From an uncultured Oscillospiraceae bacterium (GTDB taxonomy: Bacteria; Bacillota; Clostridia; Oscillospirales; Oscillospiraceae), in the NCBI GenBank assembly GCA_900758315.1, contig CAAERF010000501.1:1-35244 (forward strand): a DNA stretch of 35,244 bases, given 5' to 3'. Shown here piece after piece: positions 20,065 to 28,727 of the stretch. Position numbers and translations under genes: made by a program. The number at the start of each line of letters is the position of its first letter. Position 1 is the first letter of the stretch. Below the pieces are notes generated by a model. That model worked only from the letters and a program-made list of their open reading frames with translations, did not search any database and was not told where the DNA came from.

Positions 20065-22692
20065 ATGGCAAAAGAACTTCCGAAAGTCTATGACCCCAAA
20101 GAGGTCGAAAGCAGAATTTATGAACAGTGGGAGACCAATGGCTGCTTCCGCGGCCACCGGGATCCCGATAAAAAGCCCTTCACCATTGTCATGCCTCCGC
20201 CCAACGTCACCGGCCAGCTGCACATGGGCCACGCCATGGACGCGACCCTTCAGGATATCCTGATCCGCTTCAAGCGCATGCAGGGCTACGCTGCCCTGTG
20301 GGTGCCCGGCACCGACCACGCGGGCATCGCAACCCAGATCAAGGTGGAGGAGGACCTGCGGGTCAACGAGGGCAAGACCCGGTACGACCTGGGCCGGGAG
20401 AAGTTCCTGGAACGGGTCTGGGCCTGGAAGAACAAGTATGGCGACCGGATCGTGGAGCAGCAGAAGAGACTGGGCGCGTCCTGTGACTGGGAGCGGGCCC
20501 GCTTCACCATGGACGAGGGCTGCTCCAAGGCGGTCCGTGAGGTGTTTGTCTCCCTGTACGAAAAGGACCTCATTTACCGGGGCAGCCGGATCATCAACTG
20601 GTGCCCCAACTGCGTCACTGCACTGTCCGACGCGGAAGTGGAGTACGTGGACAAGCCCGGCCACCTGTGGCATATGCGCTACCCGCTGACCGACGGCAGC
20701 GGCTACCTGGTGGTGGCCACCACCCGTCCGGAGACCATGATGGGCGATACCGGCGTAGCCGTGAACCCCAAGGACGAGCGCTATCAGCACCTGATCGGCA
20801 AGACCTGTATCCTGCCCATTATGAACCGGGAGATCCCCATTGTGGCGGACGACTACGTGGAGATGGACTTCGGTACCGGCTGCGTGAAGATGACCCCCGC
20901 CCACGACCCCAACGACTTTGAGGTGGGCCTGCGCCACAACCTGGAGATCATCCGGGTGCTGGACGACAACGGCAAGGTCAACGAGAACGGCGGCAAGTAC
21001 CAGGGCATGGACCGGTACGAGTGCCGGAAGGCAGTCATCGAGGATCTGGAGGCCCTGGGCCTGATGGAAAAGACCGAGGATTACAGCCACAACGTGGGCA
21101 CCTGCTACCGCTGCCACAACGACGTGGAACCCATCATCTCCGCCCAGTGGTTCGTGAAGATGCAGCCGCTGGCTGAGGAGGCCATGCGGGTGGTCCGGGA
21201 CGGCGAGGTGAAATTCGTCCCCGAGCGCTTCTCCAAGACCTACCTGAACTGGATGGAAAACGTCCACGACTGGTGCATCTCCCGCCAGCTGTGGTGGGGC
21301 CATCAGATTCCCGCCTGGTACTGCGACGACTGCGGCGAGATCACCGTGGACCGGGAGGATCCCACCTGTTGCAAGCACTGCGGCAGCAAGAACATCCGCC
21401 GGGAAGAGGACGTGCTGGACACCTGGTTCTCCTCCGCTCTGTGGCCCTTCTCCACTCTGGGCTGGCCCGACGACACCGAGGACCTGAAGTACTTCTATCC
21501 CACCGACGTGCTGGTCACCGGCTACGACATCATCTTCTTCTGGGTGGCCCGGATGATCTTCTCCGGCTGCGAGCACACGAAACAGCCGCCCTTCCACACC
21601 GTCTTGATCCACGGTCTGGTCCGGGACAGCCAGGGCCGGAAGATGTCCAAGAGCCTGGGCAATGGCATCGACCCGCTGAAGATGATCGACCAGTACGGCT
21701 GCGACGCCCTGCGGTACAACCTGATCACCGGCAACAGCCCCGGCAATGACATGCGCTTCTTCACCGAGAAGTGCGAGGCCATGCGGAACTTCTGCAACAA
21801 GATCTGGAACGCCTCCCGTTTCCTGCTGATGAACCTGACCATCGACCAGTGCCGGCTGCCCGACACCCTGGAGCTGGAGGACAAGTGGATTCTCTCCAAG
21901 CTGAACACCGTGATCCGCGAGGTCACCGTTAACATGGAGCACTACGAGCTGGGCGTGGCCGCGCAGAAGCTCTACGACTTCATCTGGGACACCTACTGCG
22001 ACTGGTACATTGAGCTGACCAAGTCCCGTCTCTCCGGCGAGGACGCCCAGGCCAAGGAGCAGGCCCAGCAGGTTCTCTGCTACGTGCTCACCGACATCAT
22101 GAAGATGCTCCATCCCTTCATGCCCTTCATCACCGAGGAGATCTGGCAGGCTCTGCCCCATGAGGGCGACTTCCTGATGCTCCAGGACTGGCCGGTGGAA
22201 CATCCGGAGTTTGACTTCGCCGGCGACGAAGCTGCCATGGAGAAGATCATGGCGGCCATCAAGGGCATCCGTGCCCGCCGGGCCGAGATGAACGTACCGC
22301 CCTCCCGGAAGGCAGAGCTGCGGATCGTCACCGATCAGGGCGACGTGTTCCAGACCGGCATTCCCTTCCTCCAGCGGCTGGCCTCCACCACCGGCGTGAA
22401 CATCACCGCGGACGCTCCGGCAGATCTGTCCGGACTGGTCAGCGTGGTTACCGCCGACGCCAAGCTGTATATCCCCATGGCGGAGCTGGTGGACCTGGAT
22501 GCCGAGCGGAAGCGTCTGAGCAAGGAGCTGGAGAAGAAGAAAAAGTACCAGAGCGGTATTGAGAAGAAGCTGTCCAACGAAAAGTTCCTGGCCAAGGCGC
22601 CGGAGGACGTGGTACAGCGGGAGAAGGACAATCTGGCCAAGGCCCAGAGGGAAATCGAACAGCTGGAGAGCTCTCTGGCGGCGCTGGGCTGA
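20065..22692 (+). CDS. valS: Valine--tRNA ligase
   Basis: Charges tRNA-Val. The 875-residue protein is full length. It has PPNVTGQLHMGHAMDA (HMGH at 53-56), the editing-domain segment TTRPETMMGDTGVAVNP, GRKMSKSLGN (KMSKS near 526-530), the anticodon-binding helical domain, and a C-terminal coiled coil (about 810-875) that contacts tRNA. The ATG at 20065 follows GGAG at 20053-20056. The frame is open upstream to 19951, but that runs through the T-box terminator and is not coding. Control is by the T-box. Confidence 0.97.
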   Translation: MAKELPKVYDPKEVESRIYEQWETNGCFRGHRDPDKKPFTIVMPPPNVTGQLHMGHAMDATLQDILIRFKRMQGYAALWVPGTDHAGIATQIKVEEDLRVNEGKTRYDLGREKFLERVWAWKNKYGDRIVEQQKRLGASCDWERARFTMDEGCSKAVREVFVSLYEKDLIYRGSRIINWCPNCVTALSDAEVEYVDKPGHLWHMRYPLTDGSGYLVVATTRPETMMGDTGVAVNPKDERYQHLIGKTCILPIMNREIPIVADDYVEMDFGTGCVKMTPAHDPNDFEVGLRHNLEIIRVLDDNGKVNENGGKYQGMDRYECRKAVIEDLEALGLMEKTEDYSHNVGTCYRCHNDVEPIISAQWFVKMQPLAEEAMRVVRDGEVKFVPERFSKTYLNWMENVHDWCISRQLWWGHQIPAWYCDDCGEITVDREDPTCCKHCGSKNIRREEDVLDTWFSSALWPFSTLGWPDDTEDLKYFYPTDVLVTGYDIIFFWVARMIFSGCEHTKQPPFHTVLIHGLVRDSQGRKMSKSLGNGIDPLKMIDQYGCDALRYNLITGNSPGNDMRFFTEKCEAMRNFCNKIWNASRFLLMNLTIDQCRLPDTLELEDKWILSKLNTVIREVTVNMEHYELGVAAQKLYDFIWDTYCDWYIELTKSRLSGEDAQAKEQAQQVLCYVLTDIMKMLHPFMPFITEEIWQALPHEGDFLMLQDWPVEHPEFDFAGDEAAMEKIMAAIKGIRARRAEMNVPPSRKAELRIVTDQGDVFQTGIPFLQRLASTTGVNITADAPADLSGLVSVVTADAKLYIPMAELVDLDAERKRLSKELEKKKKYQSGIEKKLSNEKFLAKAPEDVVQREKDNLAKAQREIEQLESSLAALG

Positions 22693-22771
22693 GGAAAATC
22701 GGGCGAATGCCACTGAAATTTTGGGATCGCCCCTGGTTTGACAAGTTTTAACAGCAACATCATTTATAATT

Positions 22772-22808
22772 CACCTTGTATCGAAAAATCGGTACAAGGT
22801 GATTTTTT
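22772..22808 (+). terminator. Hairpin with T-run in the spoIIA leader
   Basis: CACCTTGTA (22772-22780) and TACAAGGTG (22793-22801) are perfect 9-base arms followed by ATTTTTT. It could be the valS terminator. However, TATAAT lies at 22765-22770, just before it, and TTGACA at 22738-22743 (a 21-base gap, long for sigma-A). It could therefore also sit at the very 5' end of spoIIA mRNA and attenuate it. Confidence 0.65.
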
Positions 22809-22834
22809 ATGCGCGAAGGAAAGAGGCGAGCCAA

Positions 22835-23158
22835 ATGCCATTGAGCTGCAAAGTGGACGGACGAAAGATGACGGCCCGGATCACCGGAGAGGTGGATCAC
22901 CACCGGGCCAGGCAGCTGATGCTGGATCTGGAGCGGAAGATTGAGATCAACTACCCCAGAGAGCTGACTATGGACCTGTCCGGCGTGACGTTTATGGACT
23001 CCTCGGGGATTGCGGTACTGCTGCGGACCTGCCGGCGGATGCGGGAGATGGACGGGACGTTTCAGGTGACCCAGGTGCCCCTTCAGGCGGGACGGGTACT
23101 GCGGGCAGCGGGATTGCAGAAGATGATGCCCATTGAGTTCAGCGGAGAGGAGGAGTGA
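22835..23158 (+). CDS. spoIIAA: Anti-sigma F factor antagonist SpoIIAA
   Basis: A 107-residue STAS-domain protein. When unphosphorylated it binds SpoIIAB and frees sigma F in the forespore. The phosphorylation-site loop VTFMDSSGIAVLL places the target serine at Ser57, matching B. subtilis Ser58. The ATG at 22835 has GAGGCG upstream and gives the standard N-terminus; an in-frame GTG at 22799 lies inside the leader hairpin and is unlikely. It starts the spoIIA operon, seven bases before spoIIAB. Confidence 0.93.
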   Translation: MPLSCKVDGRKMTARITGEVDHHRARQLMLDLERKIEINYPRELTMDLSGVTFMDSSGIAVLLRTCRRMREMDGTFQVTQVPLQAGRVLRAAGLQKMMPIEFSGEEE

Positions 23159-23165
23159 CGTACAT

Positions 23166-23609
23166 ATGAAACCGGTCAACGAAGTGAAAATGGAGTTTTC
23201 GAGCCGCAGCTCCAATGAGGGCTTTGCCCGGGCCGCAGCGGCCTGCTTTGCGGCCCAGATGGACCCCACATTGGAGGAGCTGGGAGACATCAAGACCGCC
23301 GTGTCGGAAGGGGTTACCAACGCCATCGTCCACGCCTATCCCAACGAGATCGGGAAGGTGATGATGCGGATGCGGATGTTTGAGGACCACGTGCTGGAGA
23401 TTGTCATTCGGGACTGGGGCGTGGGCATCCCGAACATCGAGCAGGCCAGAGAGCCCATGTACACCACCGGCGGTGCGGACCGCAGCGGCATGGGCTTTAC
23501 CATCATGGAGAGCTTTATGGACACCCTGCGGGTACGCTCTCAGGTGGGAAAGGGGACAACCCTCACCCTGCGCAAGCGGATCTCCCGGCGGCTGTCCCGC
23601 AGCGAATGA
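23166..23609 (+). CDS. spoIIAB: Anti-sigma F factor / serine kinase SpoIIAB
   Basis: A 147-residue GHKL-type kinase that binds sigma F and phosphorylates SpoIIAA. N-box SEGVTNAIVHAYP, G1 box DWGVGIP and G2 box GMGFTIM are all present, as is the N-terminal NEVKMEFSSRSSNEGFAR. The ATG at 23166 follows a GAGGAGG site and gives the expected length. The stop overlaps the sigF start (ATGA at 23606-23609), so synthesis of anti-sigma and sigma factor is coupled. Confidence 0.95.
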   Translation: MKPVNEVKMEFSSRSSNEGFARAAAACFAAQMDPTLEELGDIKTAVSEGVTNAIVHAYPNEIGKVMMRMRMFEDHVLEIVIRDWGVGIPNIEQAREPMYTTGGADRSGMGFTIMESFMDTLRVRSQVGKGTTLTLRKRISRRLSRSE

Positions 23610-24310
23610 TCTCGGAACAGAAGGACCTGCTGGCTGCGGCCCGGGCCGGGGACCGGGAGGCCTGTCAGGAGATCATCCGCACCAATGACCGGCTGATCTG
23701 GAGCATTGTCCAGCGCTACTCCGGCCGGGGCGTGGAGCTGGAGGACCTGTTTCAGCTGGGGTGTATCGGGTTCCTGAAGGCGATTCAGGGCTTTGACCCG
23801 GCATACGGCACCTGTTTTTCCACCTATGCGGTGCCTAAAATCGCAGGAGAAATCCGACGCTTTCTGCGGGATGACGGCGCGGTGAAGGTCAGCCGCAGCA
23901 TCAAGGAGCAGGCAGGAAAGCTGTACACCGTCCGGGAGCGTCTGCGGGCGGCCCTGGGACGGGAGCCCACCGTCAGTGAGCTGGCGGAGGAGACGGGCAT
24001 GGAGATCGAGGAGATCGCGTCCATTGAGACGGCCACGGCGCAGGTCGCCTCACTCCAGGCGGAGACCGGCGCGGGATTGACCCTGGAATCCGCTCTGGGA
24101 GACACGGGGATGGAGGAGTCCCTGGTGGAGCAGATCGCCCTGCGGGACGCCATCGCCAGCCTGCCGGAGCGGGAGCAGATGGTGATTATTCTGCGCTACT
24201 ACCGGGGCTTTACCCAGGAGCGGACTGCCCGGGTGGTGGGGGTCAGCCAGGTGCAGATCAGCCGCATCGAGCGGAAGGCGGTCCAGCACCTGCGGGAGAA
24301 GCTGGCGTAG
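23606..24310 (+). CDS. sigF: RNA polymerase sigma factor SigF (forespore)
   Basis: A 234-residue sigma-70 family factor directing the first forespore-specific transcription. Region 2 reads LEDLFQLGCIGFLKAIQGFDP, then FSTYAVPKIAGEIRRFLRDDGAVKVSRS. Region 3 has REPTVSELAEETGM. The region 4 HTH is FTQERTARVVGVSQVQISRIERKAV. It is the third gene of the spoIIA operon. SigG is similar in sequence, but operon position settles the assignment. The penicillin-binding gene dacF, often upstream of spoIIA in Bacillus, is absent. Confidence 0.94.
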   Translation: MISEQKDLLAAARAGDREACQEIIRTNDRLIWSIVQRYSGRGVELEDLFQLGCIGFLKAIQGFDPAYGTCFSTYAVPKIAGEIRRFLRDDGAVKVSRSIKEQAGKLYTVRERLRAALGREPTVSELAEETGMEIEEIASIETATAQVASLQAETGAGLTLESALGDTGMEESLVEQIALRDAIASLPEREQMVIILRYYRGFTQERTARVVGVSQVQISRIERKAVQHLREKLA

Positions 24311-24320
24311 TGAGGCCACC

Positions 24321-24349
24321 TTGCGGGAACAATTGGATTTTGATATAAT
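24321..24349 (+). promoter_or_regulatory. Predicted promoter of the HAD phosphatase gene
   Basis: TTGCGG (24321-24326) and TATAAT (24344-24349), spacer 17, with an extended -10 TGA. Confidence 0.72.
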
Positions 24350-24379
24350 GCCTTCAACAGTGATTGGAGGCAATTTTTT

Positions 24380-25030
24380 ATGGGCTACGATACAGTGATA
24401 TTTGATTTGGACGGCACGCTGTTGGATACGCTGGACGACCTGATGGACAGCTGCAACTACGCGCTCTCCACCATTGGAGAACCGGCCCGGACCCGGGCGG
24501 AAATCCGACGCTTTGTGGGCAACGGCATCCGGAACCTGATGAAGCAGGCGGTGCCGGGCGGAGAGGAGCACCCCCGGTTTGAGGAGGTCTACACCACCAT
24601 GCAGAACTGGTACCGAGCGCACAATCAGATCAAGACTGCGCCCTATCCGGGGGTACAGGCGCTGATACGGACCCTGCAAAAACGGGGCGTTCCCATGGCG
24701 GTGGTGTCCAACAAGCCGGACAGCTCGGTGCAGATACTGATGGGGCAGTGGTTCCCGGAGATCACCGTCGGAGTGGGTGAGACCCAGGGCCTGCGCCGGA
24801 AGCCGGAGCGGGATATGGTGGACTACGCCCTGGACAAGCTGGGGAACCCGGCGGCTCACGCGGTCTATGTGGGGGATTCGGAGGTGGATCTGGCCACCGC
24901 TGCCAACGCGGAGCTGGACTGCATCTCGGTGACCTGGGGCTTCCGGGACCGGGCGCTGCTGGAGCAGAAAGGCGCGCGGCAGTTTGCCGATACGACAGAG
25001 GAGTTGCTGGCCCTTTTGGAGGCGGATTGA
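24380..25030 (+). CDS. HAD-family hydrolase, phosphoglycolate phosphatase-like
   Basis: A 216-residue haloacid dehalogenase-type phosphatase. Motif I is FDLDGTLLDT (nucleophile Asp and acid/base Asp), motif II VVSNK, motif III RKPERD and motif IV YVGDSEVDLATAANA. A helical cap sits between motifs I and II (C1 type). It most resembles Gph/PgpH-type phosphatases, though natural substrates of this group (phosphoglycolate, pyrophosphate, nucleotides) cannot be told apart by sequence alone. A GGAGG site precedes the ATG. It has its own promoter and is monocistronic. Confidence 0.9.
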   Translation: MGYDTVIFDLDGTLLDTLDDLMDSCNYALSTIGEPARTRAEIRRFVGNGIRNLMKQAVPGGEEHPRFEEVYTTMQNWYRAHNQIKTAPYPGVQALIRTLQKRGVPMAVVSNKPDSSVQILMGQWFPEITVGVGETQGLRRKPERDMVDYALDKLGNPAAHAVYVGDSEVDLATAANAELDCISVTWGFRDRALLEQKGARQFADTTEELLALLEAD

Positions 25031-25115
25031 GGAGTCCGGGTGCTGAAATGTGCCTGAGATCAGTGGCGGAACATGGGGAAAGTGTGTGATAAATGTAGAA
25101 TAACATACACTGCTG

Positions 25116-25144
25116 TTGCTATGTGGGAAAAAGTGTAGTATAAT
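25116..25144 (+). promoter_or_regulatory. Predicted promoter of the MATE transporter gene
   Basis: TTGCTA (25116-25121) and TATAAT (25139-25144), spacer 17. Transcription would start near 25151, which helps to choose the start codon of the next gene. Confidence 0.72.
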
Positions 25145-25185
25145 GCTAAACTGCTGAAAATATGACGGAGAAGGATGTGAAACCT

Positions 25186-26565
25186 ATGGAACAGAGTCCG
25201 GCCCTGGCCGGCGAGAACAAGATGGGGGTCATGCCGGAAAACCGACTGCTGGTCACCATGGCTTTGCCGCTGATCTTGTCCATGCTGGTACAGGCTTGTT
25301 ATAATATTGTGGACAGTGTGTTCGTGGCCATGCTCAGTGAGGACGCACTGACTGCCGTCTCCATGGCCTTTCCCATGCAGAACGTGATGATTGCGTTTGG
25401 CGTAGGCACCGGTGTGGGAATTAACGCCATGCTCTCCAAGTCGCTGGGCGAGAAAAACCGGGAGCTGGCCAGCAAGGCGGCCAATAACGGACTTTTCTTG
25501 GCCCTGTGCAGCTTCCTGCTCTTTGTGCTGGTGGGGATTTTCGCTGCCCGGCCCTTCTATATGGTGCAGGCCAGCCAGAATATGGGCATCGTCAACGACG
25601 GTGTCGCCTATCTGCGCATCGTCTGCTGCTGCAGCATCGGCCTGTACCTGCAAATCGCCTTTGAGCGGCTGATGCAGGGCACGGGCATGACCATCTATAC
25701 CATGATTACGCAGATGACCGGCGCACTGATCAACATCGTTCTGGACCCGATGTTTATTTTCGGCATCGGCTTCTTCCCCAAGCTGGGCGTGGCCGGCGCG
25801 GCCATCGCCACCTGTATCGGCCAGTGTATCGCCGCCATCGCGGGAGCGGTGCTGAACCAGAAAAAGAACCATGAGATCAGTGTCAGTCTGTCCGGGGTGT
25901 TCCATCCCGACTGGAAGGTCATCGGGCGCATTTACAGCGTGGGCATTCCCTCCATCATCATGGCGGCCATCGGCAGCGTCATGACCTTCTGCATGGACCT
26001 GATTCTGGTGGCATTCTCCACCACTGCTGTGGCGGTCTTCGGGGTGTACTTTAAGCTCCAGTCCTTCTTCTTTATGCCGGTGTTCGGCATGAACAACGCG
26101 CTGGTCCCCATTTTCGCCTATAACTATGGCGCGCGCAAAAGGAAGCGGATGATGAAAACCCTCAAGCTGGGCATTGGCTATGCCCTGTGCTTTATGATCG
26201 CCGGCTTTATCCTGTTTGAGACCATTCCCGGCGTGCTGCTGAGCTTTTTCAGTGCGTCGGACCAGATGCTGGCCATCGGCATTCCCGCCCTGCGCACCAT
26301 AGTCCTGCACTTCCCCCTTGCGGCGGTCACCATCGTGCTGATGTCCATCCAACAGGCCCTGGGCCACGCTTTTAACAGCATGCTGGTCTCCATGGGACGT
26401 CAGCTGCTGGTGTTGTTGCCGGCGGCGTACATTCTGGCCAAGGTGGGCGGTCTGCATGCGGTCTGGTGGTCCTTCGTGATCGCGGAATTTGTGGCCGTTA
26501 CCCTGTGTTTCCTGTTTTTCCTGCGGGTGAAGCGAAAGGTGATTGACCCGTTGGGAAATGACTGA
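25186..26565 (+). CDS. MATE family efflux transporter
   Basis: A 459-residue, about 12-segment membrane protein of the multidrug and toxin extrusion family, a cation-coupled antiporter. The family start is visible in ENRLLVTMALPLILSMLVQACYNIVDSVFVAMLSEDALTAVSMAFPMQ; the second half repeats the fold around VFGVYFKLQSFFFMPVFGMNNALVPIFAYNYGARK. The substrate is unknown. An in-frame ATG at 25162 lies only about 11 bases from the predicted transcription start with no ribosome site. The ATG at 25186 has AGAAGGA about ten bases upstream and is preferred. A clear terminator follows. Confidence 0.9.
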   Translation: MEQSPALAGENKMGVMPENRLLVTMALPLILSMLVQACYNIVDSVFVAMLSEDALTAVSMAFPMQNVMIAFGVGTGVGINAMLSKSLGEKNRELASKAANNGLFLALCSFLLFVLVGIFAARPFYMVQASQNMGIVNDGVAYLRIVCCCSIGLYLQIAFERLMQGTGMTIYTMITQMTGALINIVLDPMFIFGIGFFPKLGVAGAAIATCIGQCIAAIAGAVLNQKKNHEISVSLSGVFHPDWKVIGRIYSVGIPSIIMAAIGSVMTFCMDLILVAFSTTAVAVFGVYFKLQSFFFMPVFGMNNALVPIFAYNYGARKRKRMMKTLKLGIGYALCFMIAGFILFETIPGVLLSFFSASDQMLAIGIPALRTIVLHFPLAAVTIVLMSIQQALGHAFNSMLVSMGRQLLVLLPAAYILAKVGGLHAVWWSFVIAEFVAVTLCFLFFLRVKRKVIDPLGND

Positions 26566-26580
26566 TGGATGAAAAGGAAA

Positions 26581-26614
26581 ACCGTGAAGTGTATGTAAAA
26601 CTTCACGGTTTTTT
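26581..26614 (+). terminator. Rho-independent terminator of the MATE gene
   Basis: ACCGTGAAGT (26581-26590) and ACTTCACGGT (26600-26609) are perfect arms with a 9-base loop, followed by six T. Confidence 0.92.
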
Positions 26615-26679
26615 GATGTGTCATGTCGAATTTTGTGGTATCCTGAAGCTGATACTGTATGGTGGGAGGGAATCAAAGA

Positions 26680-27495
26680 ATGAAACGGAGACTGAGTGCC
26701 CTTTGCCTGGTTCTGGCCATGGTGCTGGCCCAGAGCGGATGCGCCTGGAGCCAGAAGACGGTGACAGTGGGTGGACAGACCGTGGTGGTGGACAGCAGCG
26801 TGCCCGGCAGTACCCTGGATGCCGCGGACTTTTCCCGGCAGGAGGACGGTACCATCGTCTATTCCGGCGGCAAGTACCTGACCGGGATTGATGTCTCTGC
26901 CCATCAGGGTGAAATAAATTGGAAAAAAGCTGCGAAACAGGTGGATTTTGCAATGATTCGCGTGGGTTATCGCGGCTATACTGAAGGTGTACTGGCGGAG
27001 GACAGCGCTTTTGAATACAATATCAAACATGCGTTGAAAAATGGCGTTCAGGTGGGCGTCTACTTCTTCTCCCAGGCGGTCAGCCCGGAGGAGGCCAGGG
27101 AAGAGGCGGAATATCTGCTCGACGCCATCAAAGACTATGATGTCACGCTGAACGTGGCCTATGACTGGGAGCCCATCGACAATGTGGAGCCGGGAACGGC
27201 CCGGACCGAGCAGGTGTCAGAGGAGACGGTGACCCAGTGCGCGGCGGCATTCTGCGACGTTATCCGCAAGGCCGGCTATCAGCCTGCCCTCTACTGCAAC
27301 GGCATGTTGGGGTATCTGAGCTATGACCTCACCGAACTGCCCGATGTGGAGATCTGGTACGCCTACTATGACGGCGACAGCCCGAACTTTGCCTATCAGA
27401 TTCGCATGTGGCAGTACACCGACTCCGGAAAGCTGGACGGTGTCACAGGCAAAGTGGACTATAACCTGTACTTTTGCGATGAGGAAAAGCGATAA
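26680..27495 (+). CDS. GH25-family lysozyme-like lipoprotein
   Basis: A 271-residue probable surface lipoprotein: MKRRLSALCLVLAMVLAQSGC places the lipidated cysteine at 21, though the -3 residue is Gln rather than the usual Leu. A linker of about 45 residues leads to a glycoside hydrolase 25 domain (about 67-267). GIDVSAHQGEINW carries the conserved Asp71, and VAYDWEP carries Asp162 and Glu164, the usual catalytic acids. GH25 enzymes cut the MurNAc-GlcNAc bond in peptidoglycan. The ATG at 26680 follows GGGAGGG by nine bases. Its position before spoIVB hints at a sporulation or wall-remodelling role, but no sporulation promoter was firmly recognised. A hairpin follows. Confidence 0.88.
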   Translation: MKRRLSALCLVLAMVLAQSGCAWSQKTVTVGGQTVVVDSSVPGSTLDAADFSRQEDGTIVYSGGKYLTGIDVSAHQGEINWKKAAKQVDFAMIRVGYRGYTEGVLAEDSAFEYNIKHALKNGVQVGVYFFSQAVSPEEAREEAEYLLDAIKDYDVTLNVAYDWEPIDNVEPGTARTEQVSEETVTQCAAAFCDVIRKAGYQPALYCNGMLGYLSYDLTELPDVEIWYAYYDGDSPNFAYQIRMWQYTDSGKLDGVTGKVDYNLYFCDEEKR

Positions 27496-27613
27496 TAGTA
27501 TGCTTTCCCGTATTTGAAAAAATCGAATGGGGAAAAAGGAGTACAATGCAAAAAATTTTCCTCGCAAAATTGTAAAGTGACTGGGCCGGAGACATGGCAA
27601 AAATGGGTTAACC

Positions 27614-27652
27614 AAAGCCGCCGCACATTGCCAGTTTTCCGGCGCTTTTTTT
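27614..27652 (+). terminator. Terminator between the GH25 lipoprotein and spoIVB
   Basis: AAAGCCGCCG (27614-27623) pairs with CGGCGCTTT (27640-27648) with one bulged C, followed by a T-run to 27652. TTTCCGGCGCTT is then repeated at 27649-27662. The 224 bases between the two genes also hold a small perfect hairpin, CTTGCGC-GATG-GCGCAAG, near 27675-27692. CATATTA at 27666-27672 resembles a sigma-G -10 box but lacks a clear -35 partner. Confidence 0.7.
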
Positions 27653-27719
27653 CCGGCGCTTCGGTCATATTAAACTTGCGCGATGGCGCAAGCAGAAGTA
27701 GAAGCGGGGGAATTTTACA

Positions 27720-28727
27720 GTGAAAGAGGGAAAGAGTATATGGGCTTGGTTTGCCATTGCCTGTTGTGTCCTGATGGGCGTTGTCAGCTGTGCCGTTCTG
27801 GCGGGCAAGGCGCTCACAGGCGCGGAACAGCCGGCAGTGGCCTGTACGGCGGACGCGGAACGGCCAAAGAGTCTGGTCCCGGTGGGACGGACCGTGGGCA
27901 TTAAGCTGTTTTCCAAAGGCGTGATGGTGGTGGCCCTGTCGGAGATCGATACGGCGCAGGGCGCGGTATGGCCGGCGAAGGAGTGCGGTCTGGAAGTGGG
28001 CGACATCATCACGGAGATCGACCACACGTCGGTCAACTCCATCGAGGAGGTGGAACAGCGGGTCCGGGGTGCCAATGGAGGCGTGTTGGAGATCCAGGCC
28101 CTGAGAAACGGCAAAAAAATGGATGTGACAGCGGAGGCGGCGCCCTGTCTGGCCGATGGGACCTATAAGCTGGGGGCGTGGCTGCGGGACTCCATGGCGG
28201 GTATCGGCACGGTCACCTATTTTGACCCGTCGACCCACACCTTTGCCGCGTTGGGACACGGAATCAACGATATCGACACCGGGCTGCTCATTCCGGTGCG
28301 CTCCGGCGGTATTATGGCTTCTTCCGTTACCGCAGTGGTCCGGGGAGAAAAGTCGGAGCCGGGTCAGCTGCACGGTACCTTTGACCTGACTGGGGACATC
28401 GGTACGCTGTTTGCCAACGGAACTGGCGGCGTGTTTGGCAGGACGGACTCCACCCTGTTTGACGGACAGGCGCTCCCGGTGGCGAAAAGAAGCGAGGTCC
28501 ACACCGGTCCGGCGGTCATCCGTTGCAATGTGGAGGGGACCAAGGTGGAGGAGTACACGGTGGAAATCCTGCGCGTTTATCCCGAGCTGGGGGATACGAC
28601 GCGGAATCTCCTAATCCAGGTCAATGACGAACGGCTGTTGGAGCTCACCGGCGGTATCGTTCAGGGTATGAGCGGCTCCCCCGTAATTCAGAACGGAAAG
28701 CTGGTCGGGGCTGTGACCCATGTATAG
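27720..28727 (+). pseudogene. spoIVB: SpoIVB peptidase lacking its C-terminal end, likely interrupted by the prophage
   Basis: A 335-residue S55 serine peptidase that in sporulation signals from forespore to mother cell and triggers pro-sigma K processing. It has an N-terminal membrane anchor (about 7-30), a PDZ domain (about 55-140) and the S55 domain with RDSMAGIGTVTYFDP, ALGHGINDIDTG (His180), VNDERLLELTGG (Asp303) and GIVQGMSGSPVIQNG (Ser318). Triad spacing matches B. subtilis His236, Asp363 and Ser378. The frame stops directly after GAVTHV, where B. subtilis SpoIVB continues with FVNDPTSGYGVHIEWML and about 14 more residues. None of that is seen in any frame downstream. AT-rich phage DNA begins at the stop. 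Start is a GTG at 27720 with GGGGGA upstream. Without excision the product is probably defective. Confidence 0.85.

Noticed and set aside
19783..22713. Open frame of 976 codons antisense to valS
   Set aside because: It runs through the valS T-box and promoter, has no ribosome site and no recognisable domain. It is a shadow of valS.
25060..27030. Minus-strand frame of 656 codons opposite the MATE gene
   Set aside because: It crosses a promoter, a transporter gene and a terminator. The His/Gln-rich product matches nothing.
27666..27672. Sigma-G promoter of spoIVB
   Set aside because: CATATTA fits the -10 box, but no acceptable -35 box lies 17-18 bases upstream, so it is not listed as a feature.
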